This document shows positions 8,410 through 17,905 of a stretch of 64,000 nt of DNA, piece by piece. The DNA is from Terriglobia bacterium. Its GTDB lineage: Bacteria > Acidobacteriota > Terriglobia > Bryobacterales > Bryobacteraceae. Location: positions 1 through 64,000 of the forward strand of contig JAIQFS010000016.1 in assembly GCA_020073145.1 (NCBI GenBank), read 5' to 3'. Numbering within the stretch: the first letter of the stretch is position 1; each line of letters starts with the position of its first letter. Position numbers and translations under genes: made by a program. A model generated the notes under the pieces. That model saw nothing but the letters and a program-made list of their open reading frames with translations, ran no database searches and had not been told where the DNA came from.

Positions 8410-9117
8410 ATGCCTGACTATCGCGCTCTTGAACAACAGATCCAACAGATGCTCGGTTCCACGCGCCGCCCGGTCGCTGTCGCCTACCTCGACGCGGCTC
8501 CCGCCGGTGTCGCGAAGTTCGAAGGGTCTGAGCCTTCCTCCTGCAGCTTCTGGCGCCTGGCGGCGAACGGCCGCGCTTTCTATACCGTGCCCGCGGATCA
8601 TTTCAATTGCCCCGTCGGCGGCTACACCCACAACACCCTCACGCCGGAACGAATGCCCGAGTTGACCCAGGTGCTCAATCTGATGACCGGCATCGGCTAT
8701 ATCCGGATGGAAGAAATCCCCGGCGTCTTTCAGCTTCCCGTGGGACCGAAGGCCGTGGTGTATGCTCCGCTCGGCGACACGCCCGTGCCGCCCTCGGCCG
8801 TGCTGGCCAGCGGCAGGCCCGGCCGCGTCATGATGCTGGCGGAAGCCGCCAACCGCGCCGGCGCCATGTCCAGCCTGCCGCTCCTCGGCCGGCCCACCTG
8901 CATGGCCCTCCCCGCTGCCATTGCCCAAGGAGCGGTCACCAGCGCGGGCTGCATTGGCAACCGCGTGTATACCGATATTGGCGAAGACGAGCTCTACGTG
9001 GTCTTACGCGGGACCGACCTCGAACGCATCGCGGCCGAGATCGCCACCATCCAGTCGGCGAATCAGACCTTGACCGCTTACCATTTGGACCGCCGCCAGA
9101 CGCTGACTACGTCGTGA
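8410..9117 (+). CDS. DUF169-family protein
   Basis: This 235-residue protein matches the DUF169 family by its opening helix plus RRPVAVAYLDAAPAGV, the conserved Cys in SSCSFWRLA, the HFNCPVGGYTHN segment (a second conserved Cys), and the central PVGPKAVVYAPLG and PSAVLASGRPGRVM strands. A later Cys lies in PTCMALPAAIAQG. The function of DUF169 is not established; some members are found with redox or methanogenesis genes, and the conserved Cys may bind metal. No signal peptide. The start at 8410 (MPDYRALEQQ) is where family similarity begins; the frame upstream lies opposite the divergent mini Gfo/Idh gene. Confidence 0.75.
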   Translation: MPDYRALEQQIQQMLGSTRRPVAVAYLDAAPAGVAKFEGSEPSSCSFWRLAANGRAFYTVPADHFNCPVGGYTHNTLTPERMPELTQVLNLMTGIGYIRMEEIPGVFQLPVGPKAVVYAPLGDTPVPPSAVLASGRPGRVMMLAEAANRAGAMSSLPLLGRPTCMALPAAIAQGAVTSAGCIGNRVYTDIGEDELYVVLRGTDLERIAAEIATIQSANQTLTAYHLDRRQTLTTS

Positions 9118-9221
9118 GTCGCGAAACTGTGAGAGGCTTCACAGAAGAAAGGAGTTCCCGAAGTACCCCGGTTGACGGACCGCGCGTCTCTATCCTATCT
9201 GTAAACTGAGGAGAAAACCCG

Positions 9222-10502
9222 GTGCCAGACACTTACGAGAATACGGCTCCAGCGAATCCGCATTTCCGGGTGGACGTCCAGCTTCACGATCTTTTGGTGA
9301 AGACCCATCCCAAGAGCCTGCTCCCCAAGCCGGAACAACCCCTGACGCTTCCCGATCCGGTCTATCCGCAACATCCCGAACTGGCCGAACTACCGGACCC
9401 GGACACCTTTCCCGACAAGCGGAAATGGGACGCGCCCTTGATCTATCGCGCTATGCGCGGCTGGTTGTTTCCGTACATCCGCTCGCGCGCGTTCCCCGGC
9501 GATTTCCACCCCATCATCGCCTACCTGTTCACGGAGTGGAAATGCAACCTGGACTGTCACTACTGCTGGGCCTTCGACAATCAAGTCAAAGGCATGACCG
9601 AAGATGTCGCCCGCCGCTCCATCGACTGGCTCCACGACCACGGCTGCCGAGTTCTCGCGCTGATGGGCGGTGAACCTCTGCTGCGCCCCCAGTTCGTCCA
9701 CAAAGTGGTGTACTATGCCGCCAAGAAAGGCTTCTGGATTTACGTCCCCACCAACGGCCGCCTGCTCCGTCCGGACGTGATCGACCGCCTTGGCGACGCG
9801 GGCGTCGCCACGTTCAATCTGGCACTCGACACGATGGACGAAAAGCCCGGTCTTCCGAAGGCGCTTGCGCCGATCCGCAAGTACTTCGATCATCTGGTTC
9901 GCCGGCAGTACCGCTACGGCTATACGATGTTTTTCAACATCAACATCTGCCGCAACAACCTGGACGACGTGCGGGAGCTGACCGAAATCGCCCGCGACCA
10001 CCGCATCGCCACCGATTACCACATCAACGAAACGCCGATGCTCGAGCCCGAGCACTTCGAGCATTTCGAAAACAACGCCACCTTCATCCGCCGGGAAGAC
10101 TGGCCGCGGGTCGGCGAGCTGGTGGATTGGTTGATCGAGAAAAACCAATCCGGCTGCAAGATGGTGAACTCGGTGCAGCGCCTCCACGAAATGCGCGAGT
10201 TCATGAAAGGCAAGCTGCAGGAGTGGAACTGCCGCGCCGGCCACAACAACGTGATTGTGCGCGTGGACGGCACGCTCGCCCCGTGCTTCCCGATGTACTC
10301 CGCCACCTACGACTGGGGCGCGGTGGGCGCGCACAAGTTCGAAACCCGCCAGCTCCAGGAGATGAAGGTGGGCTGCCAGCCGCACTGCTTCTCGACGCTG
10401 AATCACAACCTGGCGTATTGCTACGACGCCACGCGGGTCGTCAAATGGCTCGCCAAGCAAGCCAGCCATGGCTTCCAAGGCGCCAGCGGCAGCTTCTCGT
10501 AA
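9222..10502 (+). CDS. Radical SAM protein with SPASM-like C-terminus
   Basis: This 426-residue enzyme carries the radical SAM cluster motif C108-x3-C112-x2-C115 (CNLDCHYC), the GGE-type motif LMGGEPLL, and a long TIM-barrel region. The C-terminal part has more Cys (NCRAGHN, APCFPMY, GCQPHCFS, AYCYD), consistent with a SPASM or Twitch region holding auxiliary Fe-S clusters. The start is a GTG at 9222 preceded by GAGGAGA with 7-base spacing. The N-terminal ~95 residues before the core are proline-rich and specific to this group. The substrate is unknown; no peptide precursor gene is seen next to it. Confidence 0.85.
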   Translation: MPDTYENTAPANPHFRVDVQLHDLLVKTHPKSLLPKPEQPLTLPDPVYPQHPELAELPDPDTFPDKRKWDAPLIYRAMRGWLFPYIRSRAFPGDFHPIIAYLFTEWKCNLDCHYCWAFDNQVKGMTEDVARRSIDWLHDHGCRVLALMGGEPLLRPQFVHKVVYYAAKKGFWIYVPTNGRLLRPDVIDRLGDAGVATFNLALDTMDEKPGLPKALAPIRKYFDHLVRRQYRYGYTMFFNINICRNNLDDVRELTEIARDHRIATDYHINETPMLEPEHFEHFENNATFIRREDWPRVGELVDWLIEKNQSGCKMVNSVQRLHEMREFMKGKLQEWNCRAGHNNVIVRVDGTLAPCFPMYSATYDWGAVGAHKFETRQLQEMKVGCQPHCFSTLNHNLAYCYDATRVVKWLAKQASHGFQGASGSFS

Positions 10503-10561
10503 CGGGCAGATCGGGTTCCGCCTTGAGCGGGCTCGGCGCGCGATCCATCGCCGCGCGCCCC

Positions 10562-11104
10562 TCACATCTGGCGCCAGGTCATTTCCACCTTCACCGGGAT
10601 CTCGTTCTTCACCGGGAAGGTCAGCAGCGACGGCGGATCGATCTTGAAATCGGAGAGCGTCGCCGGAATCGTGCCCGTGATCTTCACATCCTTGCCTTGC
10701 GTCACGTGCTGAAACGGCACTTGCTTGTAGTGCGCCGTTTGCCCGGCGAACTCAATCTCCAGATCGGCGGAGATGGTCGCCGCCGAAGACGCTTCCTCCG
10801 GCAGTCGCAGCCGCACCGTGACCAGCGGAAATTCCGCGCCGCGCGTCACTTGCAGCATGTGCAGGTCGCGGTTGCTATCGCCCGAGTCGAACGATTTCAC
10901 CGGCACGGCGATCAACAAGTCACATTGCCCCGCGTGACACACGCCTTTGCCGCGCGCGGTGTGGCTCACGCCGTCCACCTGGTGCAGCGGGTGCGATACG
11001 TGATAGGTCAGCGTGGATTGTTGCAGAACCCACTGGCTGTCGGCTGCCGTCGCCGTTGCGACCAACCCGCATAGCAGAATCGCGCTTCGTACCATTCGGT
11101 GCAT
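10562..11104 (-). CDS. YceI-like periplasmic protein
   Basis: This 180-residue protein has a signal peptide (cleavage likely after ATATA) and a YceI-like lipocalin barrel: WVLQQSTLTYHVSHPLH at the start, VPVKSFDSGDSNRDLHML in the middle, and the FKIDPPSLLTFPVKNEI end. YceI proteins bind isoprenoids in a barrel and sit in the periplasm. Its ATG shares one base with the TAA of the upstream membrane gene (TAATG), so the two are translationally coupled. A Cys pair in GVCHAGQC is unusual for the family and might form a disulfide or bind metal. Confidence 0.8.
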   Translation of the reverse strand: MHRMVRSAILLCGLVATATAADSQWVLQQSTLTYHVSHPLHQVDGVSHTARGKGVCHAGQCDLLIAVPVKSFDSGDSNRDLHMLQVTRGAEFPLVTVRLRLPEEASSAATISADLEIEFAGQTAHYKQVPFQHVTQGKDVKITGTIPATLSDFKIDPPSLLTFPVKNEIPVKVEMTWRQM

Positions 11105-11949
11105 TAGAATTTGACCGTGACCGAGAGCAGCGCCAATCCGTACGCAACGCCCGTGGCAGCGGCTACCACCGAATGCGCTTGCGCGATCCCGTGAACTTTC
11201 TCTCCCTTGCTTCGCTGCTCGTACGCGAGCGCGCCCAACACCGGAGTCAGAATCATGCCCGGCCCATGAATCCACGCCAGCGCTTTGTGCAGCCGGATCG
11301 GTCCGCGGGTCGTGGTCCCGGGGATCCTCGGCGCGAAGATCGAAAAGTAGGCAGTGGTGAAATACATCCCGGCCGTGACTGCCCCCAGCGTGGCGTGCAG
11401 GTCGCGGCCCGACGCGGTGCCTTTCCGGCCCGCCGCCCCGTTGGACGTAATAATCGTCGCCAGCAGCGGAGCGGCCGTGATCAGCCCCAGGCGTTGATGA
11501 ATCTTCAGCATGTGCGACCGGCGATCGAGCCGCGCCTGCGCTTCCGCGTTTCCCTGCGTCTGGTCTGGACTGAAGCCGAGGTCCTTGAGTGAGGGCGCCG
11601 CGTCCGCGCCCGCGGCCGGGAGTGCCAGATCCAGCGTCCGCCGGTCCCCGGCCGCCAGGGTCACTTGGGCCGATTGCACGCCCGCCCCTTCCGCCGAGAC
11701 TGAAATCCGGTACTCTCCCGCCGCGAGATTCGGCGCCAGATAGACGCCGGCCGTATTCGCTTGGGCCTCCGTCGCTTGCCCCGTCGCCGCATTCGTGACG
11801 GTGATTTTGGCGTTGGCCACTGCCGCGCCCGATGGCCCGGTAATGGTGCCTGAGAGCGTGGCGCCCGTCTGCGCCCACAACGGGGCCGAGATCAGCCAAG
11901 AGAGCGCCAGAACCGCGACCCACTTCGCTGCCGTGGAACGAGTTTTCAT
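11104..11949 (-). CDS. Fusion of carboxypeptidase-regulatory-like domain and four-helix His-rich membrane domain
   Basis: This 281-residue protein has a signal peptide (ending near LWAQ), a beta-sandwich of the CarboxypepD_reg type (residues 29-110; [17 protein letters not shown], then [11 protein letters not shown]), a linker, and a membrane part with about four helices (near 153-169, 185-206, 221-243, 258-277). Seven histidines (146, 151, 185, 221, 228, 253, 259) lie at helix ends, as in cytochrome b561-type or related heme membrane proteins. In E. coli the b561-like YceJ is encoded next to YceI, and here the same pairing occurs with YceI. Heme binding is inferred from this context and from the His pattern, not proven. 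Confidence 0.6.
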   Translation of the reverse strand: MKTRSTAAKWVAVLALSWLISAPLWAQTGATLSGTITGPSGAAVANAKITVTNAATGQATEAQANTAGVYLAPNLAAGEYRISVSAEGAGVQSAQVTLAAGDRRTLDLALPAAGADAAPSLKDLGFSPDQTQGNAEAQARLDRRSHMLKIHQRLGLITAAPLLATIITSNGAAGRKGTASGRDLHATLGAVTAGMYFTTAYFSIFAPRIPGTTTRGPIRLHKALAWIHGPGMILTPVLGALAYEQRSKGEKVHGIAQAHSVVAAATGVAYGLALLSVTVKF

Positions 11950-12146
11950 TTTTCCGTCGTAGATTTTCAAAAAGGATGGGACGGCCCACGCCTGAGATCG
12001 GTTGCGATCCTCTCGGCGCAAGTCCACATTACCACGCAGGTTGGAGCGCCGGTTCGGTACTACCGTGTTTCCGTTCCGGTCCACGCTTCGCCTGCCACCA
12101 GGGTCCTAAGTCCCTGATTGTGCGTGTGAAGTGGCCTCTATGGGAC

Positions 12147-12175
12147 TGGCAAACGAGTCGTGGGAATGATATGAT
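12147..12175 (+). promoter_or_regulatory. Putative sigma-70-type promoter for the DUF1592 gene
   Basis: TGGCAA (12147-12152) and TATGAT (12170-12175) are separated by 17 bases, a good fit to a vegetative promoter. They lie about 50 bases before the GTG start at 12226, in the 276-base gap between divergent genes. A strong GGAGGGG ribosome binding site follows at 12217-12223. Confidence 0.45.
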
Positions 12176-12225
12176 CTTCGAGATAGGAAGTGGTGGGAAG
12201 ACTTGAAGTTACCGTCGGAGGGGCT

Positions 12226-14667
12226 GTGAAAACGATACTCCTCGTACTTGTCAGTGTGGCGTCCGTGGCGGTGGCGGCCGATGGCCCGGCAGCGCTCAAG
12301 GCGGCCCCCAGTCCCGCGGCCCGGATCCAGGTTTCCGACCTGGCGTCCCAACGGGCGGTTCTCGACAAATACTGCGTCGTCTGCCACAACACCAAGCTCA
12401 AGACCGGCGGCCTCATGTTGGATCAGCTCGACTTGACCCACCTGGCGGAGCATGCCGAGATCGGCGAGAAGGTCATCCGGAAGTTGCGCGCCGGCATGAT
12501 GCCGCCCTCCGGCATGCCGCGGCCCGATCGCGCGGTGCTCGATGCCCTGGTCTCCTCGCTGGAGAATGAGCTAGACCGCAATGCCGTCACCTATCTACCC
12601 GCACCGGGATTGCACCGTCTCAACCGGACCGAATATACCAATGCGATTCGCGACGTGCTGGGGCTGCAGGCAGACGCTACCAAGTTCCTGCCCGCCGACG
12701 ATTCCACGCATGGCTTCGACAACATCGCTGGAGCGCTCACGCTGTCTCCCGCCTTGATGGAGGCTTACCTGTCGGCCGCCGGAAAAATCAGCCGCCTGGC
12801 CATGGGCGACGTGTCCACTCCGACGCAGGCCGTTTTCGAGGTGCCCGCCGACACCGCGCAAAATTATCACATCGAAGGGTTGCCGTTTGGAACCCGCGGC
12901 GGCATCCTCATCAAATATCAATTCCCGGCCGATGGGGAGTACACCTTCAAGGTGAAGGGGGTCACTGGATACTTTCAGGCGGTCCTCGGCGGCGTCAAGG
13001 GCGAGCAGTTGGAGGTCACCGTCGATGGCGAGCGGGTGCGCCTTTTCGATTGGGATAAGGAAATCGCCAACACCACCGGCAACGGCAAATCCACCCAACG
13101 GATCGCGGTTCGGGCCGGTCTCCACACCCTGGGCGTCACCTTCCTGGCCACCAACGACGTGCCGGGCAGCGAGCTGAATCGCCCCTTCCAGCGCACCATG
13201 AACACGCCGGGCTCCATTCCCGGATTCCTGTTCTATCCGCACGTCGGCCAGGTCTGGATCGAAGGCCCCTACAATCCGGCCGGCGCCCCTGAGACCGCCA
13301 GCCGCAAAAAGATTTTCGTCTGCCATCCGGCATCGGCCAGAGAGGAAGCTCCCTGCGCGCGCACCATCGCAGCCAGTTTAGTCAAGCACGCGTTTCGCCG
13401 GCCGGCTACGTCCCAAGACACGGCGAGGCTCATGGAGTTTTATCAAGAAGGCCGGCTCGATGGCGGAACTTTCGATGACGGCGTCGAGGCTCTGGTGCAG
13501 CGGGTGCTCGCCGATCCCGAATTTGTGGCGCGCCTGGAACCCGAGCCGCTGGGTCTGGCCGCCGGCAAGAGTTATCGCATCAGCGATCTGGCCCTCGCGT
13601 CCCGGTTATCCTTCTTCCTGTGGAGCAGCGTTCCCGACGACCAATTGCTCAACCTCGCCGCGCAGGGCAAGCTAAAAGATCCGGCTGTTTTGGAGAGCCA
13701 GGTGCGGCGGATGCTGGCCGACCCCAGGTCCCAGTCTCTGGTGGCCAACTTCACCGGCCAGTGGCTCAATGTGCGCGGCCTCGGCGCTAGCGAGCCGGTG
13801 GTGAATCTCTTTCCGGATTTCGATGACAACTTGCGCGCCGCCTACCAGCGCGAGATCGAGCTGTTCTTCGGCAGTATTGCCCATGAGGACCGCAGCATCC
13901 TGGATTTGCTGAACGCGAATTACACCTTCGTCAACGAACGTCTGGCGAAGGAATACGGCATTCCCAACATTTACGGCCCGCAGTTCCGCCGCGTGGAGCT
14001 CACTCCGGATCTCGACATGCGCCGTGGTCTGCTCGGCAAGGGCGCGCTCATGACGCTCACCTCGGCGGCCGCGCGGACCTCGCCGGTCACCCGGGGGAAG
14101 TGGTTCCAGCAAACGTTCCTCGGCGTCAGCCCGCCCGATCCGCCGCCCAACGTGCCCAAGCCCAAGGAGCCGCCGGTCGACCCCACGGGCAACACCAAGA
14201 TCCCCACCATGCGTCAGACGTTGGAGGCGCATCGCGCCAACCCGGTCTGCGCCTCGTGCCACAAAATCTTTGAGCCCATGGGATTGGCGCTCGAAAACTT
14301 CGATGCCGTCGGAACCTGGCGCACCTTCGATGGAGATAGCCGGATTGATGCCAGCGGCGTTCTGGTCGACGGCACCAAGATCGATGGCGTCGCCAGCCTG
14401 CGCGATTGGCTCGTGCACCGTTCCGATCAATTCGAGCGCGTGGTGACGGAGAAGCTCCTCACCTACGCGCTGGGCCGCGGCGTCGAGTATCAGGATATGC
14501 CTCTGGTGCGCTCCATCGTCCGCGATTCGGCCGTTGGCAATTACCGTTTCTCTTCCATTCTGCTGGGCATCGTCAAGAGTCCCGCGTTCCAAATGAACAT
14601 GAAGATAGAGGACCCCAACCCCCAACAGGCTGCTCGCAAATCCGCGCCGGTAACCATCAAGAATTAG
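12226..14667 (+). CDS. Secreted DUF1592 protein with planctomycete-type cytochrome c domain
   Basis: This 813-residue protein starts at the GTG at 12226, three bases after GGAGGGG, giving a signal peptide MKTILLVLVSVASVAVA. It then has a single-heme cytochrome c segment (CVVCHN, with MMPPSGMPRP as distal part), and in order the DUF1587 (HRLNRTEYTNAIRDVLGL), DUF1595, DUF1592 (LASRLSFFLWSSVPDDQLL), DUF1588 (RRGLLGKGALMTLTS) and DUF1585 (VTEKLLTYALGRGVEY) segments. A second CxxCH (CASCHK) lies near residue 673. The protein is exported and likely redox-active, but its reaction is unknown. It is paired with DUF1552, as usual in Acidobacteria, Planctomycetes and Verrucomicrobia. Confidence 0.9.
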   Translation: MKTILLVLVSVASVAVAADGPAALKAAPSPAARIQVSDLASQRAVLDKYCVVCHNTKLKTGGLMLDQLDLTHLAEHAEIGEKVIRKLRAGMMPPSGMPRPDRAVLDALVSSLENELDRNAVTYLPAPGLHRLNRTEYTNAIRDVLGLQADATKFLPADDSTHGFDNIAGALTLSPALMEAYLSAAGKISRLAMGDVSTPTQAVFEVPADTAQNYHIEGLPFGTRGGILIKYQFPADGEYTFKVKGVTGYFQAVLGGVKGEQLEVTVDGERVRLFDWDKEIANTTGNGKSTQRIAVRAGLHTLGVTFLATNDVPGSELNRPFQRTMNTPGSIPGFLFYPHVGQVWIEGPYNPAGAPETASRKKIFVCHPASAREEAPCARTIAASLVKHAFRRPATSQDTARLMEFYQEGRLDGGTFDDGVEALVQRVLADPEFVARLEPEPLGLAAGKSYRISDLALASRLSFFLWSSVPDDQLLNLAAQGKLKDPAVLESQVRRMLADPRSQSLVANFTGQWLNVRGLGASEPVVNLFPDFDDNLRAAYQREIELFFGSIAHEDRSILDLLNANYTFVNERLAKEYGIPNIYGPQFRRVELTPDLDMRRGLLGKGALMTLTSAAARTSPVTRGKWFQQTFLGVSPPDPPPNVPKPKEPPVDPTGNTKIPTMRQTLEAHRANPVCASCHKIFEPMGLALENFDAVGTWRTFDGDSRIDASGVLVDGTKIDGVASLRDWLVHRSDQFERVVTEKLLTYALGRGVEYQDMPLVRSIVRDSAVGNYRFSSILLGIVKSPAFQMNMKIEDPNPQQAARKSAPVTIKN

Positions 14668-14681
14668 GAGGGATGACCACC

Positions 14682-16034
14682 ATGAACTTTCTCACCAAGA
14701 AACATCTGTCCCGCCGCACGGTTCTGCGGGGCGCGGGCTCCGTCCTGGCCTTGCCGCTTCTCGACGCCATGATTCCCGCCGGCGTTGCTTTGGCCCAGAC
14801 TGCCGCCACGCCCAAGCCTCGCTTCGTCGGCTGCTTTGTGCCGCATGGCATGGCGCCCGGCTATTGGGTGCCGGACAAAGAAGGCGCCCTCGATGCCACG
14901 CTTCCCTTCAATTGGAAAGCTCTGGAGCCATTCCGCGATCAGACCGTGATCTTGAGCGGTTTGCATTCCCGCTCCGCCGAGCCGCCTCCCGGCGCCACCG
15001 GGGCCGACCATTGGGTCGCCGCCGCGTTCATGTGCGCCAACAAGCCCAGGAAAACTGCAGGCGCCGACGTCTATGCCGGCACCACCATCGATCAGATCAT
15101 CGCCCAGAAGATCGGCCGCGAAAACCTGATGCCCTCGATGCAGCTCGCTGTCGAAGACCCGGGCGCCAATTCCAGCAATTGCGGTGAGGGCTACAGCTGC
15201 ACCTACACCAACACCATCTCCTGGTCCTCTCCCACCGATCCGCTGCCCATGGAGCTCAATCCGCAGGTGGTCTTCGAGCGCATGTTCGGCGATGGCGGCA
15301 CGGTCGAGGTGCGCGCCAGGCGCCGAAAACGCGACGGCAGTATTCTTGACTCGCTCAGCGGCAGCCTCTCCCGTCTTCGCAACGAATCCAGCGCACCCGA
15401 CCGCATGCGGATCGACACCTATACCGAGAACGTCCGCGAAATCGAACGCCGCCTGCAAATCGCCATGAAAGCCTCCACCGTCGCCCCCACCGATATGTCG
15501 GTGCCGGTCGGGGTGCCGCAGACTTTCGACGAGCACATCAAGCTGCAGTTCGATCTGCTGGCACTGGCTTTTCAGGCCGACATTACTCGCGTCGGGACGC
15601 TGTTGTTCGCGCGCGATCTCACCGGCCGCACCTATCCCGAATGTGAAGCGCCCACGGTGGGATTCCACGGCGGATCGCACCACGGCGAAGATCCGCGCCG
15701 CATCGCCGAACTCTCGAAAATCAACCAATATCACGTCAAGATGCTCGCCCATCTGATTGCCAATCTCGCCAAGACCCAGGACGGCGATGGCACCTTGCTC
15801 GATCATTCCCTGGTTCTGTACGGCTCCAACATGGGCAACTCCAACCAGCATGTCCACTACGACGTGCCGCACGTCCTGGTCGGCGGCTTGAACGGCAAGC
15901 TGAAGGGCGGCCGTCACATCGCCTATCCCTCCAAGCAGGTGCCCACCGGCAATCTGTTGTTGACGTTGCTCGACCGGTACGACATTCACCAGGAAAGCAT
16001 CGGCGACAGCACCGGCCGCCTGGAGAATCTGTAA
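14682..16034 (+). CDS. DUF1552 protein with TAT-like signal
   Basis: This 450-residue protein starts at the ATG at 14682; AGGAGG at 14666-14671 sits over the upstream stop codon, with suitable spacing to this ATG but none to the ATG at 14673. The N-terminus SRRTVLRGAGSVLALPLLDAM is a twin-arginine-type signal. The body follows the DUF1552 pattern (FVGCFVPHGMAPGYW, ILSGLHSR, the Cys in SNCGEGYSC, and FDLLALAFQADITRVGT). The central GFHGGSHHGED and LVLYGSNMGNSN segments recall the alkaline-phosphatase-like/sulfatase-like DUF1501 group. It is probably an exported partner of the preceding DUF1592 cytochrome. The reaction is unknown. Confidence 0.9.
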   Translation: MNFLTKKHLSRRTVLRGAGSVLALPLLDAMIPAGVALAQTAATPKPRFVGCFVPHGMAPGYWVPDKEGALDATLPFNWKALEPFRDQTVILSGLHSRSAEPPPGATGADHWVAAAFMCANKPRKTAGADVYAGTTIDQIIAQKIGRENLMPSMQLAVEDPGANSSNCGEGYSCTYTNTISWSSPTDPLPMELNPQVVFERMFGDGGTVEVRARRRKRDGSILDSLSGSLSRLRNESSAPDRMRIDTYTENVREIERRLQIAMKASTVAPTDMSVPVGVPQTFDEHIKLQFDLLALAFQADITRVGTLLFARDLTGRTYPECEAPTVGFHGGSHHGEDPRRIAELSKINQYHVKMLAHLIANLAKTQDGDGTLLDHSLVLYGSNMGNSNQHVHYDVPHVLVGGLNGKLKGGRHIAYPSKQVPTGNLLLTLLDRYDIHQESIGDSTGRLENL

Positions 16035-16043
16035 AGGGAATCT

Positions 16044-17858
16044 ATGAAACGCATCGCCGGAGTTGCTGTTCTGCTGCTGCCGCTGGCCGCCTTTGCCGCC
16101 GTGCGCCCCGACGTTGCCGACGCGCTGATGCGCGGAGATCCCGCGGCCGCGCGCCAGCTGGTCGAGCAACATGCGGACGTGAATGCCGCGCAGCCCGATG
16201 GCGCGACCGCTCTCCACTGGGCGGTCTACCGTTCCGATCGGGAGATGGTCGACCTGCTGCTCCACGCCGGCGCCAACCCCAAGGCCGCCAACCGCGAAGG
16301 CTCCACTCCCTTGTGGCTCGCCAGCATCAACGGCGACGCCTCCATCCTCGGTGCCCTGCTGAAAGCCGGAGCCGACGTCAATGAGCGGCTCCCGCTAGGC
16401 CGGACCCCGCTTATGGCCGCCGCCCGCACCGGCAATATCGATGCCCTCAAGGTGCTGCTCGATCACGGCGCCGATGTCAATGCCAAAGAGACTCTGCGCG
16501 GGACCACGCCCCTGATGTGGGCCGCGGATGAGGGGCACGCCGCCGCCATCCAACTCTTGATCCAACGCGGCGCGAATATCAAGGCCCAATCGGATCTGGT
16601 GGAGCGTGGACGAGGCCCGGCCCTTGGGAAATCGAACGATCCGCGGAAAGCTGTCGCCGCCCAGGGCGCGGCCCTCGCCGCTGGAAAGGCGCTCGACTTG
16701 CGCGACCTCAGCAACCTGAGAGGCGACGCCAACGGCATTGGCGGAACCGCGGGAACGGGCAATGCCACCCCACCGGCTCGCGGCGGCGCCGGACGCGGCG
16801 GCGCGCGAGGCGGCCGCGGAGGCGCAGGGGCCGCAGCCAACGATCAAGGCTTTGACGTGAACGACGACGCCGCGGTCGCCGCATTTGGCTTCCGCAACCG
16901 GATTGCTCCCAAGGATGGCGGCGCGCTCACCCCGCTGGTCTATGCCGTCCGTGCCGATGATCTCGACTCCGTCAAGGTTCTGCTTGCCGCCGGCGCCGAC
17001 GTGAACCAGGTCACCGGCTATGGCTGGAGCCCCCTGCTCGTCGCCACTCAAAATCGCTACTACAAGCTGGGCGCTTATCTGATCGATCACGGCGCCGACG
17101 TCAATCTCGCCAACAAGGGCGCGTGGACGCCGCTCTATCTCGCCACCGACAACCGCAACATCGAATCCGGCGATTATCCCGTCCGCAAGGGCGACATGGA
17201 TCATCTGGAGTTCATCAAGCTCCTTCTCGACAAAGGCGCAAACGTCAATGCCCGGATGAAGGACAGCACCGAAACCCGCACCGTGTTCACCAATCAGTGG
17301 CTGGATGAGAACGGCGCGACAGCCTTTTTGCGGGCGTCTCAGTCGGGCGACGTCGTACTGATGAAACTACTGCTGGCCCACGGAGCGGATCCCAAGATCG
17401 ACACCACGTTGCACGTGACCGCGCTGCAGGTGGCCGCCGGTATCGGCTGGGTGGAAGGCATCACCTACGAGTGGTCGCCCGAGTCCACCTTGGAGGCCGT
17501 CAAAATGCTCCTCGATCTGGGCCTCGACCCGAACGTGCAGGCCGACACCGGCCGCACTGCCCTGCACGGCGCTGCCCACAAAGGCCGCACTGACGTCATC
17601 CAGGTCCTGGTCGACCACGGCGCCAAGCTCGATGTCCGCGACTACGGCAACACCGACAATCGCGGCGGCAAGCTAGCCATCCATACCTGGGAGCCGGTCG
17701 ATTACGCCGACGGTCTGGTGAGAGTCGGCGTCCAATCCGCCATCGCGCACCCCGAAGCGGGCCTTCTCTTACGAAAGCTGATGACGGAGCGCGGCATGCC
17801 GGCCCCGCCCATCGGCCGTACCCTCGAATCCATCTGCGTCACCGAAGCCTGCGAGTAG
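16044..17858 (+). CDS. Secreted ankyrin-repeat protein
   Basis: This 604-residue protein has a signal peptide (cleaved near AAFA) and two blocks of ankyrin repeats: about residues 25-185 (repeats with DGATALHWAVY, GSTPLWLAS, RTPLMAAAR, TTPLMWAADE) and about 290-560 (LTPLVYAVR, WSPLLVATQ, WTPLYLATD, RTALHGAAHKGR). They are separated by a Gly/Arg/Ala-rich linker (near 235-270) that looks disordered. Ankyrin arrays mediate protein binding. It follows DUF1552 after 9 bases with an AAGGGA site and is likely in the same operon, so it may scaffold that exported complex; this is inference. Confidence 0.88.
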   Translation: MKRIAGVAVLLLPLAAFAAVRPDVADALMRGDPAAARQLVEQHADVNAAQPDGATALHWAVYRSDREMVDLLLHAGANPKAANREGSTPLWLASINGDASILGALLKAGADVNERLPLGRTPLMAAARTGNIDALKVLLDHGADVNAKETLRGTTPLMWAADEGHAAAIQLLIQRGANIKAQSDLVERGRGPALGKSNDPRKAVAAQGAALAAGKALDLRDLSNLRGDANGIGGTAGTGNATPPARGGAGRGGARGGRGGAGAAANDQGFDVNDDAAVAAFGFRNRIAPKDGGALTPLVYAVRADDLDSVKVLLAAGADVNQVTGYGWSPLLVATQNRYYKLGAYLIDHGADVNLANKGAWTPLYLATDNRNIESGDYPVRKGDMDHLEFIKLLLDKGANVNARMKDSTETRTVFTNQWLDENGATAFLRASQSGDVVLMKLLLAHGADPKIDTTLHVTALQVAAGIGWVEGITYEWSPESTLEAVKMLLDLGLDPNVQADTGRTALHGAAHKGRTDVIQVLVDHGAKLDVRDYGNTDNRGGKLAIHTWEPVDYADGLVRVGVQSAIAHPEAGLLLRKLMTERGMPAPPIGRTLESICVTEACE

Positions 17859-17905
17859 GGGGGGCGCCTATGCCGGACAAGCCGGCGAAGCGTAGGATGG
17901 ACAGC

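Noticed and set aside
9172-9200. TTGACG as -35 box before the radical SAM gene
   Set aside because: No convincing -10 box at proper spacing (best is CTATCT at 17 bases).
9390-10565. Minus-strand frame of 391 codons opposite the radical SAM gene
   Set aside because: It mirrors the coding strand; the CxxxCxxC enzyme on the plus strand is clearly the real gene.
14664-16265. Minus-strand frame of 533 codons opposite DUF1552
   Set aside because: His/Gln/Gly-rich antisense composition and no motifs; DUF1552 with ribosome binding site and TAT signal is on the plus strand.
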